A DNA stretch of 64,000 nt from Sphingobium sp. SCG-1 (lineage in GTDB: Bacteria > Pseudomonadota > Alphaproteobacteria > Sphingomonadales > Sphingomonadaceae), in the NCBI RefSeq assembly GCF_002953135.1, contig NZ_CP026372.1:372001-436000 (forward strand), given 5' to 3'. Numbering within the stretch: the stretch's first letter is position 1; the number at the start of each line of letters is the position of its first letter. A program made the translations under genes and the position numbers. A model generated the notes under the pieces. It made no database searches, was not told the origin of the DNA, and saw only the letters and a list, made by a program, of their open reading frames with translations. Of the stretch, positions 7,781 through 16,833 are shown piece by piece.

Positions 7781-10027
7781 ATGATGAAGTTCCGGACGAA
7801 CGTGCCGCTGTTCGCGTCTGCTGCGACCCTATTGATATGTTCGGGGTCGGCGGTTGCCCAAACCGGGAATGAGGCGGGCTCGCGACCTGAGGCTCAGCCA
7901 TACTCCGCTATTGAAGACATCATAGTCACAGCGCGCCGCAGGGCGGAGTCGTTGCAGGATGCGCCTGTTACCGTGACCGCTTTTAGCGGTGCAGACTTGC
8001 AGCAGAAGGGTATCACCGATGTTGCGCGGCTTGCTCAATTAACTCCGGGAATCAACTTCGACGCGTTCCCCAAGACAGCGCCACGTATATGGTTCCGCGG
8101 CGTGGGCGGCGGCGGCAACAGTGCAGGCGGCGATCCATCGTCAGTCGCCTTTTTCGATGGTGTGTATCTAGCTCGACCGGCGATGCTCGGCATCGATTTT
8201 TATGACCTGGAGCAGGTTGAGGTTCTTAAAGGGCCACAAGGGACGCTTTGGGGGAAAAACGTCGTTGCAGGAGCCGTGAATTTCATCACGGCCAAGCCTA
8301 CCGATACGCTGGAGTCTTCCGCGCAACTCACCTTCGGAGAATATGGTCAGTTAAACGGCAATTTGATGATAAATAGCCCTATTGCAGACGGGATTGCTGC
8401 ACGGCTGGTAATTGGCGCAGAATCGAATGACGGTTATCGACGTACGTTCGACGGTCGTCCTCTCGATGACGAGAACAAGCTCAGTGCCCGGTTGCATGTT
8501 CGCGCCGAACTGGGACCCGATACCTGGCTGCTCCTCTCGGGCGACATCTCCGATCAGAATTTGTCCGATACTTCGCGCTTCAATCTATTTCGGCAGCCTT
8601 TCACTCCGGGAAAGGGCTATGCCGATCTAGACCAGCCGCTTCGTGCCAATCCGGATCGTCTTGGCTTTAACACGTCAAAGACCGGCGGCGCGCGTATCGA
8701 ACTGTCTACCGACTCACTGGGATTTGCCAACTGGACTACGACTGCAGCATGGCGGACGCTCGACTTTGACTATGAGAACGATCTCGACGGCACTGATGCG
8801 GCTACCAACGCCGCAATCGGTGTGCCGGTAAGCGGCTTGCAAACATTTCAGCGGGAATGGGCAGATTCCTATTCAGTTGAGACCCGCTTGACCTCCCAAG
8901 GTGCTGGGCCGCTAAAATGGGTCGCAGGCCTCTATTACAATCACGATGACATCCACAGGGAGCGGGAGACACAGCAGTCTGCAACGCCTACTACGATCAA
9001 CCGCTTCTTCGGCGACTCGACGAACGACAGCTACGCAGCGTTTGGCGAAGCAGAATACGGCTTTGACTTCGGGCTGAAGCTACTTGCTGGCGGACGATAT
9101 ACGAAGGAGAAAAAGTCATTTAGCGCGAAGCGTTTGACGGGTCCGATTGCCGCGCCAGTGACGGCATATGATACTGCGGCGTCTCCTGGCATATACGACG
9201 ATGGCGTATTCACCTACCGTCTAGGCGCTAACTGGCGCTTCAACGAAAATATCTTTGCATTTGGAACCATCTCCACAGGGTTCAAGGCGGGAGCGTTCCA
9301 GGAGCAACCGAGTAGCGCTGCTTTAGCCAGGGTTCCCACTGATCCGGAAAAAGGGACGAACTATGAAGTCGGCGTGAAAACCGACTGGCTCGACCGCCGG
9401 GTGCGTGCGAACGTTTCAGGCTTCATAATGAAATATCGCGACTTTCAAACGGCAAAGGTGGTGCCTGATTTAAGCCAAGGCCTCACCGGAACGCGAGTCA
9501 CCGTCGACACTGGCGACGCAACAATCAAGGGCATCGAGACCGAAGTGGTCGTGGCACCGGCACCTTGGTTCGATGCTACCGTGAGATACACCTATATCGA
9601 GCCGTTCTTTACCAGATTTATCCAGACATCCTCATTTCGTGCCGATGGAACGCCCGTCTCAACTGATGGCGCAGGCAACCGCCTGAGCCGGACCCCGCAA
9701 CACGCCGTTGTTGCCGACATCGGAGTGCAAACGCCGGAAGATGCTGACTGGGGCTGGCTACGTGCGCAAGTGACAATGGATTATCAGAGCGATGTTTTCG
9801 ATAACAACATCAATGATTTCAAGGAATACCGAAAGCCCCGGACACTGTGGGATGCAAGTGTCACCTACCACTTCGATGAACGCTTTTCTGTAAAGCTATG
9901 GGGCCGCAACCTTACAAACAAGACCTATCGCATTTGGCAGACCAACAATGATGCAGCACGGTATCACATGGTGCAATATGGCGCACCGCGTCAGCTGGGC
10001 GTCACGTTGAATGCGGCTCTGCGCTAA
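7781..10027 (+). CDS. TonB-dependent receptor 1 (FDAFP subfamily)
   Basis: An outer-membrane ligand-gated channel of about 748 residues. The frame is open from 7742, but ATG 7781 (or the adjacent ATG 7784) follows GGGGAGG and begins a classic signal peptide ending near AVAQ. Next come the TonB box-like DIIVTARRR, a plug domain (LQDAPVTVTAFSGADL, then VEVLKGPQGTLWGKNVVAG) and a 22-strand barrel ending in aromatic-rich strands. It shares the plug signature NFDAFP and closely similar barrel blocks with the receptors at 28138 and 49073, so the three are paralogs. It heads a plus-strand group with a hydrolase and a CitMHS transporter, suggesting uptake of an organic substrate rather than iron (inference). 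Confidence 0.93.
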   Translation: MMKFRTNVPLFASAATLLICSGSAVAQTGNEAGSRPEAQPYSAIEDIIVTARRRAESLQDAPVTVTAFSGADLQQKGITDVARLAQLTPGINFDAFPKTAPRIWFRGVGGGGNSAGGDPSSVAFFDGVYLARPAMLGIDFYDLEQVEVLKGPQGTLWGKNVVAGAVNFITAKPTDTLESSAQLTFGEYGQLNGNLMINSPIADGIAARLVIGAESNDGYRRTFDGRPLDDENKLSARLHVRAELGPDTWLLLSGDISDQNLSDTSRFNLFRQPFTPGKGYADLDQPLRANPDRLGFNTSKTGGARIELSTDSLGFANWTTTAAWRTLDFDYENDLDGTDAATNAAIGVPVSGLQTFQREWADSYSVETRLTSQGAGPLKWVAGLYYNHDDIHRERETQQSATPTTINRFFGDSTNDSYAAFGEAEYGFDFGLKLLAGGRYTKEKKSFSAKRLTGPIAAPVTAYDTAASPGIYDDGVFTYRLGANWRFNENIFAFGTISTGFKAGAFQEQPSSAALARVPTDPEKGTNYEVGVKTDWLDRRVRANVSGFIMKYRDFQTAKVVPDLSQGLTGTRVTVDTGDATIKGIETEVVVAPAPWFDATVRYTYIEPFFTRFIQTSSFRADGTPVSTDGAGNRLSRTPQHAVVADIGVQTPEDADWGWLRAQVTMDYQSDVFDNNINDFKEYRKPRTLWDASVTYHFDERFSVKLWGRNLTNKTYRIWQTNNDAARYHMVQYGAPRQLGVTLNAALR

Positions 10028-10076
10028 AGGTAAAAGTGCCCGTACCAGATCTGCTGGTCAGTTGGAGTAGCGAAGA

Positions 10077-11054
10077 ATGCAAATTTCACCTGCTCCAACA
10101 GGCGATCTGGTAGGGAAGCCATCGGTCGAGGCGCATCCCGACTTGGCAGCGGTCCGCATCATGCTGCGCAATGCGAACCTGCTTCCTCCGACGAGCGGTG
10201 ATGTTCATGCGGTGCGGGATTATCTAAACCGCATGAATGGTCTGACGGGCGCCGACAGCGTGGCGCTTGCGCAGGAGCAGATACTGTACCTCACCGTCAA
10301 TGGACGGAATGTACCGTGCAAGCTTTATTGGCCCGACAAAGCGCGTCGGCCGCCACTGATGTTCTATTGTCATGGCGGCGGCTTTCGTCACGGTGAACTT
10401 GCCGGCTGGGATGCGCCGCTTCGTCAGATCGTGCGCGATAGCGGAACTGCAGTTCTGTCGATCGGTTACGCGCTTTCGCCCGAGTACAAGTTTCCGACAG
10501 CATTTAACGAGGTCGTGGAGGTCATGCGCCGCATCATTGCGGATGGCGCTGTGGATGGTTTGGAGGTCGGCAGCTTTGCCGCGGGCGGAGACTCTGCCGG
10601 GGCGAATCTGGTCCTGGCTTCGACAATAGCCTTACGGGAGGCTCGTATCAGCGTCTTTCGCCACTTGATGTTGCTCTATGGTGTCTACTCCAAGAATCTC
10701 GCAAGTCCCTCCTGGCAGCGGCTTAGTGGCTACGGAGGGCATGGTCTGTCGTCTGCTTCAATGCGGACCTACTGGGAAAGCTACCTCACGCAGGACGAAG
10801 CCGATTGGCGCGTACAGCCGCTGTATGCTGATCTTGCAGGGTTGCCGCCTGCCAGGATCACCGTTGGCGATATGGACCCGCTACTTGACGAGAACATTGC
10901 GCTCGCCGAGAAGTTGAAGGCGGCCGGCTGCGTCGTTCAACTGACCGTTTTGCCGAAAATCATTCATGGCGTGGTGCGGTTTAATGAGGTGGCCCCCGTC
11001 ATAAAGGAAATGCTTCGAGTCGAAGCTGACGCCTTGCGGCATGCTCTTGCCTGA
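10077..11054 (+). CDS. Alpha/beta hydrolase, HSL family
   Basis: A 325-residue esterase/lipase of the hormone-sensitive-lipase group. It has the oxyanion motif HGGG at 99-102, nucleophile motif GDSAG at 171-175 (Ser173), Asp267 within GDMDPLLDE, and His297 in KIIHG. No signal peptide is visible, so it is probably cytoplasmic. ATG 10077 has GGAG at a suitable distance, 49 bases after the TonB receptor and 45 bases before the CitMHS transporter, all on the same strand. The likely job is hydrolysis of an ester or lactone taken up by this locus, releasing an acid; the substrate is unknown. Confidence 0.88.
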   Translation: MQISPAPTGDLVGKPSVEAHPDLAAVRIMLRNANLLPPTSGDVHAVRDYLNRMNGLTGADSVALAQEQILYLTVNGRNVPCKLYWPDKARRPPLMFYCHGGGFRHGELAGWDAPLRQIVRDSGTAVLSIGYALSPEYKFPTAFNEVVEVMRRIIADGAVDGLEVGSFAAGGDSAGANLVLASTIALREARISVFRHLMLLYGVYSKNLASPSWQRLSGYGGHGLSSASMRTYWESYLTQDEADWRVQPLYADLAGLPPARITVGDMDPLLDENIALAEKLKAAGCVVQLTVLPKIIHGVVRFNEVAPVIKEMLRVEADALRHALA

Positions 11055-11099
11055 TTTCCTTTCCGTTATCGCCACCTCTCACGCAGGACTGTTGAATCT

Positions 11100-12389
11100 A
11101 TGTTGATGCTTCTTGGCTACCTCATGGTGCTAACTTTCATGATTATGATCATGACCAAGCGCCTGTCCGCTCTGGTGGCATTGACAATTATTCCCGTGAT
11201 ATTCGGCCTGCTTGCGGGCCATGGCGCCGATATTGGCGCGATGGCTGTAGAGGGCATTTCAAACCTTGCTCCGACTGCGACATTGCTTCTCTTTGCGGTG
11301 CTGTATTTTGCGGTGATGATCGACGCCGGTCTGTTCGATCCGCTGGTTAACCGGGTTCTAAAATTCGCGGGCGACGACCCAGTGCGCGTTTCGTTGGGCA
11401 CCGCAATCCTGGCGCTTGTCGTTTCGCTAGACGGCGACGGCGCTACAACGGCTTTGATTACAATTACGGCATTCCTGCCAGTCTATCACAGGCTGGGCAT
11501 GAATCCCCTCGTGCTGTCAGTTAATCTGGGCTCGGCTGCCTGTGTCATGAACCTTACGCCCTGGGGAGGACCTTTGGGCCGGGCGGCTGCTGCACTCCAT
11601 GTTAACCCCTCCGATATCTTTATACCCTTGTTGCCGACCTTGGCGGCCGGAATTGCAGGAACTCTTTTGGTCTCATGGCATCTCGGACGTCGGGAGCGAT
11701 CACGCATTGCCGTGGAAGGGACCGGAAGGCACAGCCATAACAAAGGACTTATCTTCGAACGGGATGAGGCGCTGCTCCGTCCCAAAATGTTTTTCCTGAA
11801 TCTGGTGCTCACCCTAATGATCCTCGGTGCGGCAATCTCGGGCATTTTGCCTCTGCCGCTCCTGTTCATGATCGGTCTCTCGGTCGCTCTACTGCTTAAT
11901 TACCCCTCGGTTTCGCAGCAAAGCGCACGTATCAAAGCGCACGCCGAAAATGGTTTGCCAATCGTTTTGCTTATTTTGGCGGCCGGATCATTCACTGGTG
12001 TGATGCAGGGGACCGGAATGATCGACGCCATGGCAAAGGGCGCAGTTACACTCGTCCCCCCCGCTTTAGGGCCATGGATGGGTGTAGCGACCGCTTTTCT
12101 GGCTATGCCGCTAACGTTCGTGCTATCGAATGACGCCTTCTACTTCGGCGTGGTTCCCGTAATCGCTGAAACCGCCAGCCACTACCAGATAGAGGCAGTC
12201 GTGATCGGACGCGCTTCTCTGCTCGCCCTGCCCATTCATGGTCTAAGCCCTTTGATCGCCGCAATATATCTGATCGCTAGTCTGCTGGGCAGAGATGTCG
12301 GCGCCATGCAGCGGTTCGGACTTAAATGGGCGATTCTCCTGTCACTTGTTCTGATTGGCGCTGCGACATTGACGGGCGTGATTATCTGA
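11100..12389 (+). CDS. CitMHS-type inner-membrane carboxylate transporter
   Basis: A 429-residue hydrophobic protein with about 11-12 membrane segments and the CitMHS pattern: MTKRLSALVAL at the start, VSLDGDGATTALI near 101-113, LTPWGGPLGRAAAAL near 152-166, and LSNDAFYFGVVPV in the C-terminal half. Family members bring in citrate or related di/tricarboxylates, often as metal complexes with H+ or Na+. A clear paralog lies at 46658-47956, with the same DGDG, PWGGP and SNDA(F/Y)YFG motifs. It is the third gene in line after the receptor and hydrolase, so it may import the acid those two produce. Start ATG 11100 has only a weak ribosome-binding site. Confidence 0.88.
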   Translation: MLMLLGYLMVLTFMIMIMTKRLSALVALTIIPVIFGLLAGHGADIGAMAVEGISNLAPTATLLLFAVLYFAVMIDAGLFDPLVNRVLKFAGDDPVRVSLGTAILALVVSLDGDGATTALITITAFLPVYHRLGMNPLVLSVNLGSAACVMNLTPWGGPLGRAAAALHVNPSDIFIPLLPTLAAGIAGTLLVSWHLGRRERSRIAVEGTGRHSHNKGLIFERDEALLRPKMFFLNLVLTLMILGAAISGILPLPLLFMIGLSVALLLNYPSVSQQSARIKAHAENGLPIVLLILAAGSFTGVMQGTGMIDAMAKGAVTLVPPALGPWMGVATAFLAMPLTFVLSNDAFYFGVVPVIAETASHYQIEAVVIGRASLLALPIHGLSPLIAAIYLIASLLGRDVGAMQRFGLKWAILLSLVLIGAATLTGVII

Positions 12390-12464
12390 CGCGATGGACC
12401 TTGCTTTCGAGCAGGGCGGCCTTGGAGTACTCGTCCGCTACGGCGCTCGCCACATCGAGCACCG

Positions 12465-12498
12465 CATACCCGCCAGCATTGCGATGCTGACGGGTATG
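12465..12498. terminator. Strong hairpin, bidirectional terminator
   Basis: A 15-base stem (12465-12479 with 12484-12498) has one mismatch and a four-base loop (TGCG). It lies between the convergent CitMHS transporter (ends 12389) and metallo-hydrolase (ends 12514). No long T-run follows on either strand, but position and stem strength fit a terminator. Confidence 0.6.
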
Positions 12499-12513
12499 GG
12501 GGCTAGGTAGGCA

Positions 12514-13737
12514 TCAGAACGCCAGCCAGGTGCCATCTTTCAGACGATTTGCCACTGCCCTTTGGCACTGGCCAAAGATGCCAAGAAATCGATCGACGCC
12601 ATCAGGGCCCATAGCAAACGGGTTGGGCGACGCAGGGTTGGCTTTGAGCTGACGGAGATGATAAAACATCGCGCTTTGATAGGGGTGCGTGTTGATTACG
12701 GTGTCTGCCCCTAACTGCGCTGCCACTGACCGCAGATAGTCCATTGAGATGGCATATTGCATTGCCTCTTCAGGATTGTCGTTGCCGCTCATGACTAAGA
12801 GCTTACGCATTGTGCCTTGGTGAAGCACGGGAACAACGACTGACATTTGCCCTGGCGTATGGCCTGGATCAAGTATTGCGGCGACTTCCGTTTTGGCGCC
12901 AGTGCGGATCATCATTGTGCCGGTTTTCAGCCCTGGCTCCGGATGCACCAAGATGTCGAATTTTTGGGGAATCGACAGTAGCCGGGTGGCGTGAAGTTCC
13001 TTAGCCTCTTCGGGTGTTTTGGGCTGCGCGCGGGGCGAAACTAATGCGGAAGGATAAGGCGACTTGTTCCCAGCCAGCAAGGCTGCGCGTGACTGATCGA
13101 CAATGCGGGCGTCAGGTTCGCTGATGACGACCTTTGCTCTTGGTGCGATCTTGCGGATCAGATTGACGCCGCCTGTGTGGTCCCAGTGATAGTGGCCGAC
13201 GAAAACATAGCGAATATCCTTGGGGTCGAGACCAGCGGCGGGCATTTCCGATAAAATAGCCTTCTGAAATTCCTCAGGCGTACTCATTGTGTCAAATAGA
13301 AGAAGGCCTTCTGGCGTTTTGACAACAACGACGCCAAGCCCGTCGGCTCCAAAATACCATGCATTGTCGAGGAATCGAACACCCCCGGCTGGCATGAGCC
13401 GCCGCGCTTCCGTCGAATGAAAGAAACCCTTGGGCGAAACATAGTCGCGCGTGATGTCAACGGGATCGTCCACCGTTTGCCCGGTGCCTGCGTCACGAGG
13501 GCTCCTATAGCCGGTTTCGCACCAGACTCGATATTCCCAACGCATCAATGGATTGTCGTCGACCAGGGAAAGCGCCTTTGCGGCATCATTATATCCGCGC
13601 GCTAGCGGGAGATCGGGTTTGATGGGGCCGCGAAAAGGTTTCGCTTCCTCTTGGGACGCTTTTTGCCCAGCACCGGACGTTGCGAGTCCAGCGGCAATGC
13701 ACATTGCAAAGCCTGTACGAATTAGATGCCGCCGCAT
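12514..13737 (-). CDS. Exported MBL-fold metallo-hydrolase
   Basis: A 407-residue metallo-beta-lactamase-fold protein. The frame is open to 13788, but ATG 13737 has GGAG upstream and begins a signal peptide (MRRHLIRTGFAM... AAGLATSGAG), so the mature protein is probably periplasmic. Zinc ligands are visible in HYHWDH at 182-187 and in the downstream DPGHTPGQ. An N-terminal domain of about 120 residues precedes the fold, and the C-terminus is Cys-containing (FGQCQRAVANRL). Subclass-B3-like proteins of this shape include many non-lactamase hydrolases, and antibiotic resistance should not be assumed. It converges on the receptor/hydrolase/CitMHS group and may act on the same substrate outside the cytoplasm. 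Confidence 0.82.
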   Translation of the reverse strand: MRRHLIRTGFAMCIAAGLATSGAGQKASQEEAKPFRGPIKPDLPLARGYNDAAKALSLVDDNPLMRWEYRVWCETGYRSPRDAGTGQTVDDPVDITRDYVSPKGFFHSTEARRLMPAGGVRFLDNAWYFGADGLGVVVVKTPEGLLLFDTMSTPEEFQKAILSEMPAAGLDPKDIRYVFVGHYHWDHTGGVNLIRKIAPRAKVVISEPDARIVDQSRAALLAGNKSPYPSALVSPRAQPKTPEEAKELHATRLLSIPQKFDILVHPEPGLKTGTMMIRTGAKTEVAAILDPGHTPGQMSVVVPVLHQGTMRKLLVMSGNDNPEEAMQYAISMDYLRSVAAQLGADTVINTHPYQSAMFYHLRQLKANPASPNPFAMGPDGVDRFLGIFGQCQRAVANRLKDGTWLAF

Positions 13738-14040
13738 TCCGTATCTCCGATGTTGCGCGTGGCTGCGGCCCAATAGGACGCACCTCACGTCGTTTTGATG
13801 TGTGACGTGACTTAAGGACAGCGCTCGCTAGGCGCCTCCTCAGGGAAAAGAGCCCCGTGATCGGAATATCGGTGGAAGGCATCTTGCTCAATCATGCCTC
13901 AGCTATGAATTGATGCATGGCCTGCGAGACGCTTTTTTTTGTTGCCCTATGAGGATAGCGGAACACGTCATTGGATCATGAACCGTCGGGAGCTGCTCTC
14001 CACTGACTGTTGTCTAAGACTTATATAAAGGAGGCGAACA
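13738..14040. promoter_or_regulatory. Divergent intergenic region, metallo-hydrolase / SDR
   Basis: About 300 bases with no credible gene. It must carry promoters for the leftward metallo-hydrolase and rightward SDR. It contains a run of eight or nine T near 13932. Short CACGTC/GACGTG elements lie near 13787-13810 and could be half-sites, but no perfect long dyad is seen. A strong AAAGGAGG site precedes the GTG start at 14041. Confidence 0.35.
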
Positions 14041-14796
14041 GTGGAATTGACTTATCAGAACCGTACGGCGCTGGTGACCGGCGCAAGTCAAGGGATCGGA
14101 CGCGCCTCCGCCCTCGCTTTGGCGCGTTCCGGTGTTCGTGTTATTGGTGCGGCGCGACGCACCGAAATGATCGATGCGCTTTCTGAGGAATCGATAGCGT
14201 CCGGAGGGCAACCGATCGTCAGCTTGTCATTCGACATGTCACTTACCGGAACCTCCAGGCTACTCGCGACTCAGGCGGAACATCTCGCCGGCGGCGCAAT
14301 CGACATCTTGGTCAACGCTGCCGGTGCAAGCCGACCGATTGCCTTGGAAAGCCCTGATGAAGAATGGCGGGATGCTATGCAGATTGGCTTTTTCGCTGCC
14401 CGGGAACTTACTCACGCTTTGCTGCCGAAGATGCGTATGAAGGGCTGGGGCCGTGTCATCACCATTACGGGAACGTCCGAACCTCAGTTTCTGAGCGCTT
14501 CGACGCCAGCCAAGGCGGCGCTGCATGTCTGGTCGAAAGGCGTTTCGCTTGAAGTTGCTCAAGATGGGGTGACAATGAATTGTATTCAGCCGGGCCGGAT
14601 ACGAAGCGAACAATTGATGCGCAAATTTCCTACGCCGGATCACGAAAAGGAATATGCCAAAAATTTGCCAATGGGACGTTTGGGAGAAGCGGAAGAACTG
14701 GCTGCGGCAGTCCTGTTCCTAGCTTCTGCCGAAGCTGCCTACATTTCCGGCACTGTTTTACCTGTAGATGGAAGTTTTCGACGCTTCGCATTTTGA
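14041..14796 (+). CDS. SDR family protein lacking the catalytic tyrosine
   Basis: A 251-residue short-chain dehydrogenase-fold protein starting at GTG 14041 behind AAAGGAGG. The cofactor motif TGASQGIG is near residues 13-20 and a VNAAGAS segment near 82-88, followed by the usual GTVLPVDGS end. At the active site, where YxxxK is expected, the sequence reads STPAK: Lys is kept but the Tyr position is Ser. Some SDR branches naturally have PAKAAL here and work differently or bind without catalysis. It is divergent from the exported metallo-hydrolase and convergent with the AbrB-type protein. Function is unassigned; 'FabG-like' would be an over-call. Confidence 0.82.
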   Translation: MELTYQNRTALVTGASQGIGRASALALARSGVRVIGAARRTEMIDALSEESIASGGQPIVSLSFDMSLTGTSRLLATQAEHLAGGAIDILVNAAGASRPIALESPDEEWRDAMQIGFFAARELTHALLPKMRMKGWGRVITITGTSEPQFLSASTPAKAALHVWSKGVSLEVAQDGVTMNCIQPGRIRSEQLMRKFPTPDHEKEYAKNLPMGRLGEAEELAAAVLFLASAEAAYISGTVLPVDGSFRRFAF

Positions 14797-14859
14797 ACGC
14801 CCCGTCATCCGTCATTAAACAAGGCGTCCGGCCCTGCGCGCGCCAACGCCGTCACCTGT

Positions 14860-15984
14860 TCATTCCTTCGTGCGACGGGCAATACCTCGTTGCACGATAA
14901 AACGCGCCAAGGGTGGGGCTACGATTAAGACTACAATCAACCGGACGATTTGCGCCGCTAGCACTAGTGGCAGATCGACATGAGTGCTTGTCGCGATGAT
15001 AATAACAGAGTCAAGTCCGCCAGGGCTCAACGCGAGATAGGCTGAAAGCGCATCTACTCCCAGCAGCCAGGACAATAAAACGGAAAGTGCGCCGCACAAT
15101 CCGATCATCGCAGCTATCAAAACAGTAATTCGGGGCATCAGCTTAATAGATGCGGCCAGCGAAGCGCGGGTGAATTTAAGGCCTATGTTCCACCCGATAA
15201 CAGCGAATGTAGCTGCCAGAAGAAATGCAGGAAGTTCTAACCTTCCAAGACCCGTAACCTGGAGGAGTGCGCCTCCAAGCATCGGCACGAACAGAACTGC
15301 CACTGCCCGGCCACTGACCCAGGCGGCCAACGCCCCCGCCAGGGCTAATAAAAGCGTCTCGGTAAATGCAAGACGGTCAATGGGAGGAAACCATATCATG
15401 GCTGCGCCCGTCATCGGGATGCCGTGCCCATGTGCTTCGGGGCTTCCTAGTAAGGTGCCGACCAGGATAGCGATCAGCGCGGAGGCAAGGACGCGCAGAT
15501 ATTGCATGATGGCAACGATGCGCGGATCGCTTCCATATAGCTCCGACAGCATTACCATTGCTGACGCCGCGCCCGGTGACAGCCCCCACACAGCGGTGCT
15601 CTCAGGGAACCAGCCCGCGCGGCTAACGCATACGGCAAGCGACACGGTTATTAGGATAATCAGGAGAGAGAAGCCGAAAAGTATCGGTAGATAACCCAGT
15701 GCCGCGTGCAGCAGGTCAGGTGAAATGGCCATGCCCAGCCGACAGCCAAGTAGCGCCTGCGCCGCCATCACTACAGGCCGACCGAGTTTTAATTGCCCAT
15801 GGACCTGGGCAAGCGCGACTGCTGAGATCATTGGCCCGAGCATCAACGCTGCCGGGACGTGAAGCGTTCGCAACGTCCAGGTCATGGCAATCGACAGGAG
15901 CACCAGTATTGCCCAAGCGCCAGCACGTATTCCCATTACTCGCGATGCCGCTGAAAGCCCGCTTCGATCCTCGTTATTGGTCAC
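14860..15984 (-). CDS. AbrB-type (DUF/COG3180) integral membrane protein
   Basis: A 374-residue, very hydrophobic protein with about 10 membrane helices. It shows the family's internal duplication, including GPMISAVALAQ and LSPGGLDSVIIIATSTHVDLPLVLAAQIVR-like blocks near the C-terminus and LSPGAASAMVMLSELYGSDPR in the first half. The family (AbrB, unrelated to the Bacillus regulator, formerly mis-named ammonia monooxygenase) is thought to be transporters, and no substrate is established. The start is GTG 15984 behind AAGGAAA. It lies downstream of the Crp-like gene at 16746-16069 on the same strand (84-base gap), so it may belong to that unit. Confidence 0.8.
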   Translation of the reverse strand: MTNNEDRSGLSAASRVMGIRAGAWAILVLLSIAMTWTLRTLHVPAALMLGPMISAVALAQVHGQLKLGRPVVMAAQALLGCRLGMAISPDLLHAALGYLPILFGFSLLIILITVSLAVCVSRAGWFPESTAVWGLSPGAASAMVMLSELYGSDPRIVAIMQYLRVLASALIAILVGTLLGSPEAHGHGIPMTGAAMIWFPPIDRLAFTETLLLALAGALAAWVSGRAVAVLFVPMLGGALLQVTGLGRLELPAFLLAATFAVIGWNIGLKFTRASLAASIKLMPRITVLIAAMIGLCGALSVLLSWLLGVDALSAYLALSPGGLDSVIIIATSTHVDLPLVLAAQIVRLIVVLIVAPPLARFIVQRGIARRTKE

Positions 15985-16068
15985 GTGGATTTCCTTGCCT
16001 TGATGCTTGTCAGTTCCCGCTGGGACTCAGGCGAGGAGCTGTTGGAGATCGAATGTTGATGTGGCGTA

Positions 16069-16746
16069 TCAGCTGGCCATGTCCGCCAGCGCCTGCTGGT
16101 TAAGTACGTGAATGCAGCCATAAGATGTCTCAATATCACCGTTGATTTTTAGCTCGGAGAGGAGCGTGCCGAGGTGCTGTCGCGATACACCAACCCTTCC
16201 CGCGAGATCCTCCTGAGTAATCTGAAGAACGGGATGGTCGAAAGCCTCACCGAAAGACGCCATGCCTAAGATCATTCCGGCCAACCGCGCACGGCTCGAT
16301 TTGGCCAACACGGCGCCGATGAAGGAGAGTGCGGCGCGCTGATGCTCGCAGGCGATCAGCGCCACATGGCCATATATTTCAGGGTGATCCCTTGAAAAGG
16401 CGACGATCTCCCGCAACGGCAGGTGCCACAAGCTGACTTTGCCCTGGCATACTGCATCGTGTGGCCGAGGGCCGCCATCGATCACCGAAAGCTCCCCAAA
16501 CCAATCCTTGGGCCTGACAACAAGCGTCAGAAGCTGCCGCCCGGCCGCGGGGTATGCCATGAGTCGAACGCGGCCGGAGACCACTTGGTACAACCCATCC
16601 GCTTGGTCGCCCACCGCATATACCAGAGCGCGATCGGCAAAGCTCCTTAGCCGCATATGCGCACGAACAAAGTCGCGAGTTGCCTGCGGCAGGCGCGAAA
16701 GCCATTGATCGTTGTCGCCTATAGTCTCATCCAACTGCTTTGGCAT
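16069..16746 (-). CDS. Crp/Fnr-family transcriptional regulator 1
   Basis: A 225-residue protein with an N-terminal cyclic-nucleotide-binding-like beta roll (about 30-140) and a C-terminal winged helix with EDLAGRVGVSRQHLGTLLSELK near 177-198 as helix-turn-helix. It lacks the N-terminal cysteine cluster of Fnr, so iron-sulfur oxygen sensing is unlikely, and its beta-roll differs from the cAMP pocket consensus. It follows the HTH-citrate synthase-like gene (87-base gap) and precedes the AbrB-type gene on the same strand. It is more distant from the two Crp-like genes at 34240-35603 than those are from each other. Confidence 0.87.
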   Translation of the reverse strand: MPKQLDETIGDNDQWLSRLPQATRDFVRAHMRLRSFADRALVYAVGDQADGLYQVVSGRVRLMAYPAAGRQLLTLVVRPKDWFGELSVIDGGPRPHDAVCQGKVSLWHLPLREIVAFSRDHPEIYGHVALIACEHQRAALSFIGAVLAKSSRARLAGMILGMASFGEAFDHPVLQITQEDLAGRVGVSRQHLGTLLSELKINGDIETSYGCIHVLNQQALADMAS

Positions 16747-16833
16747 TATCGGATCTCACCCAAAACCGCTTGATGATCGATCAAACTGCAAGGCAATCTG
16801 ACAATTTCTTGCACTTTGCTTTCGGGACGGTTC

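Noticed and set aside
12514..13737. Calling the MBL-fold protein an antibiotic beta-lactamase
   Set aside because: The HYHWDH zinc motif defines the fold only. The long N-terminal region and catabolic setting do not support resistance, and no resistance neighbours are present.
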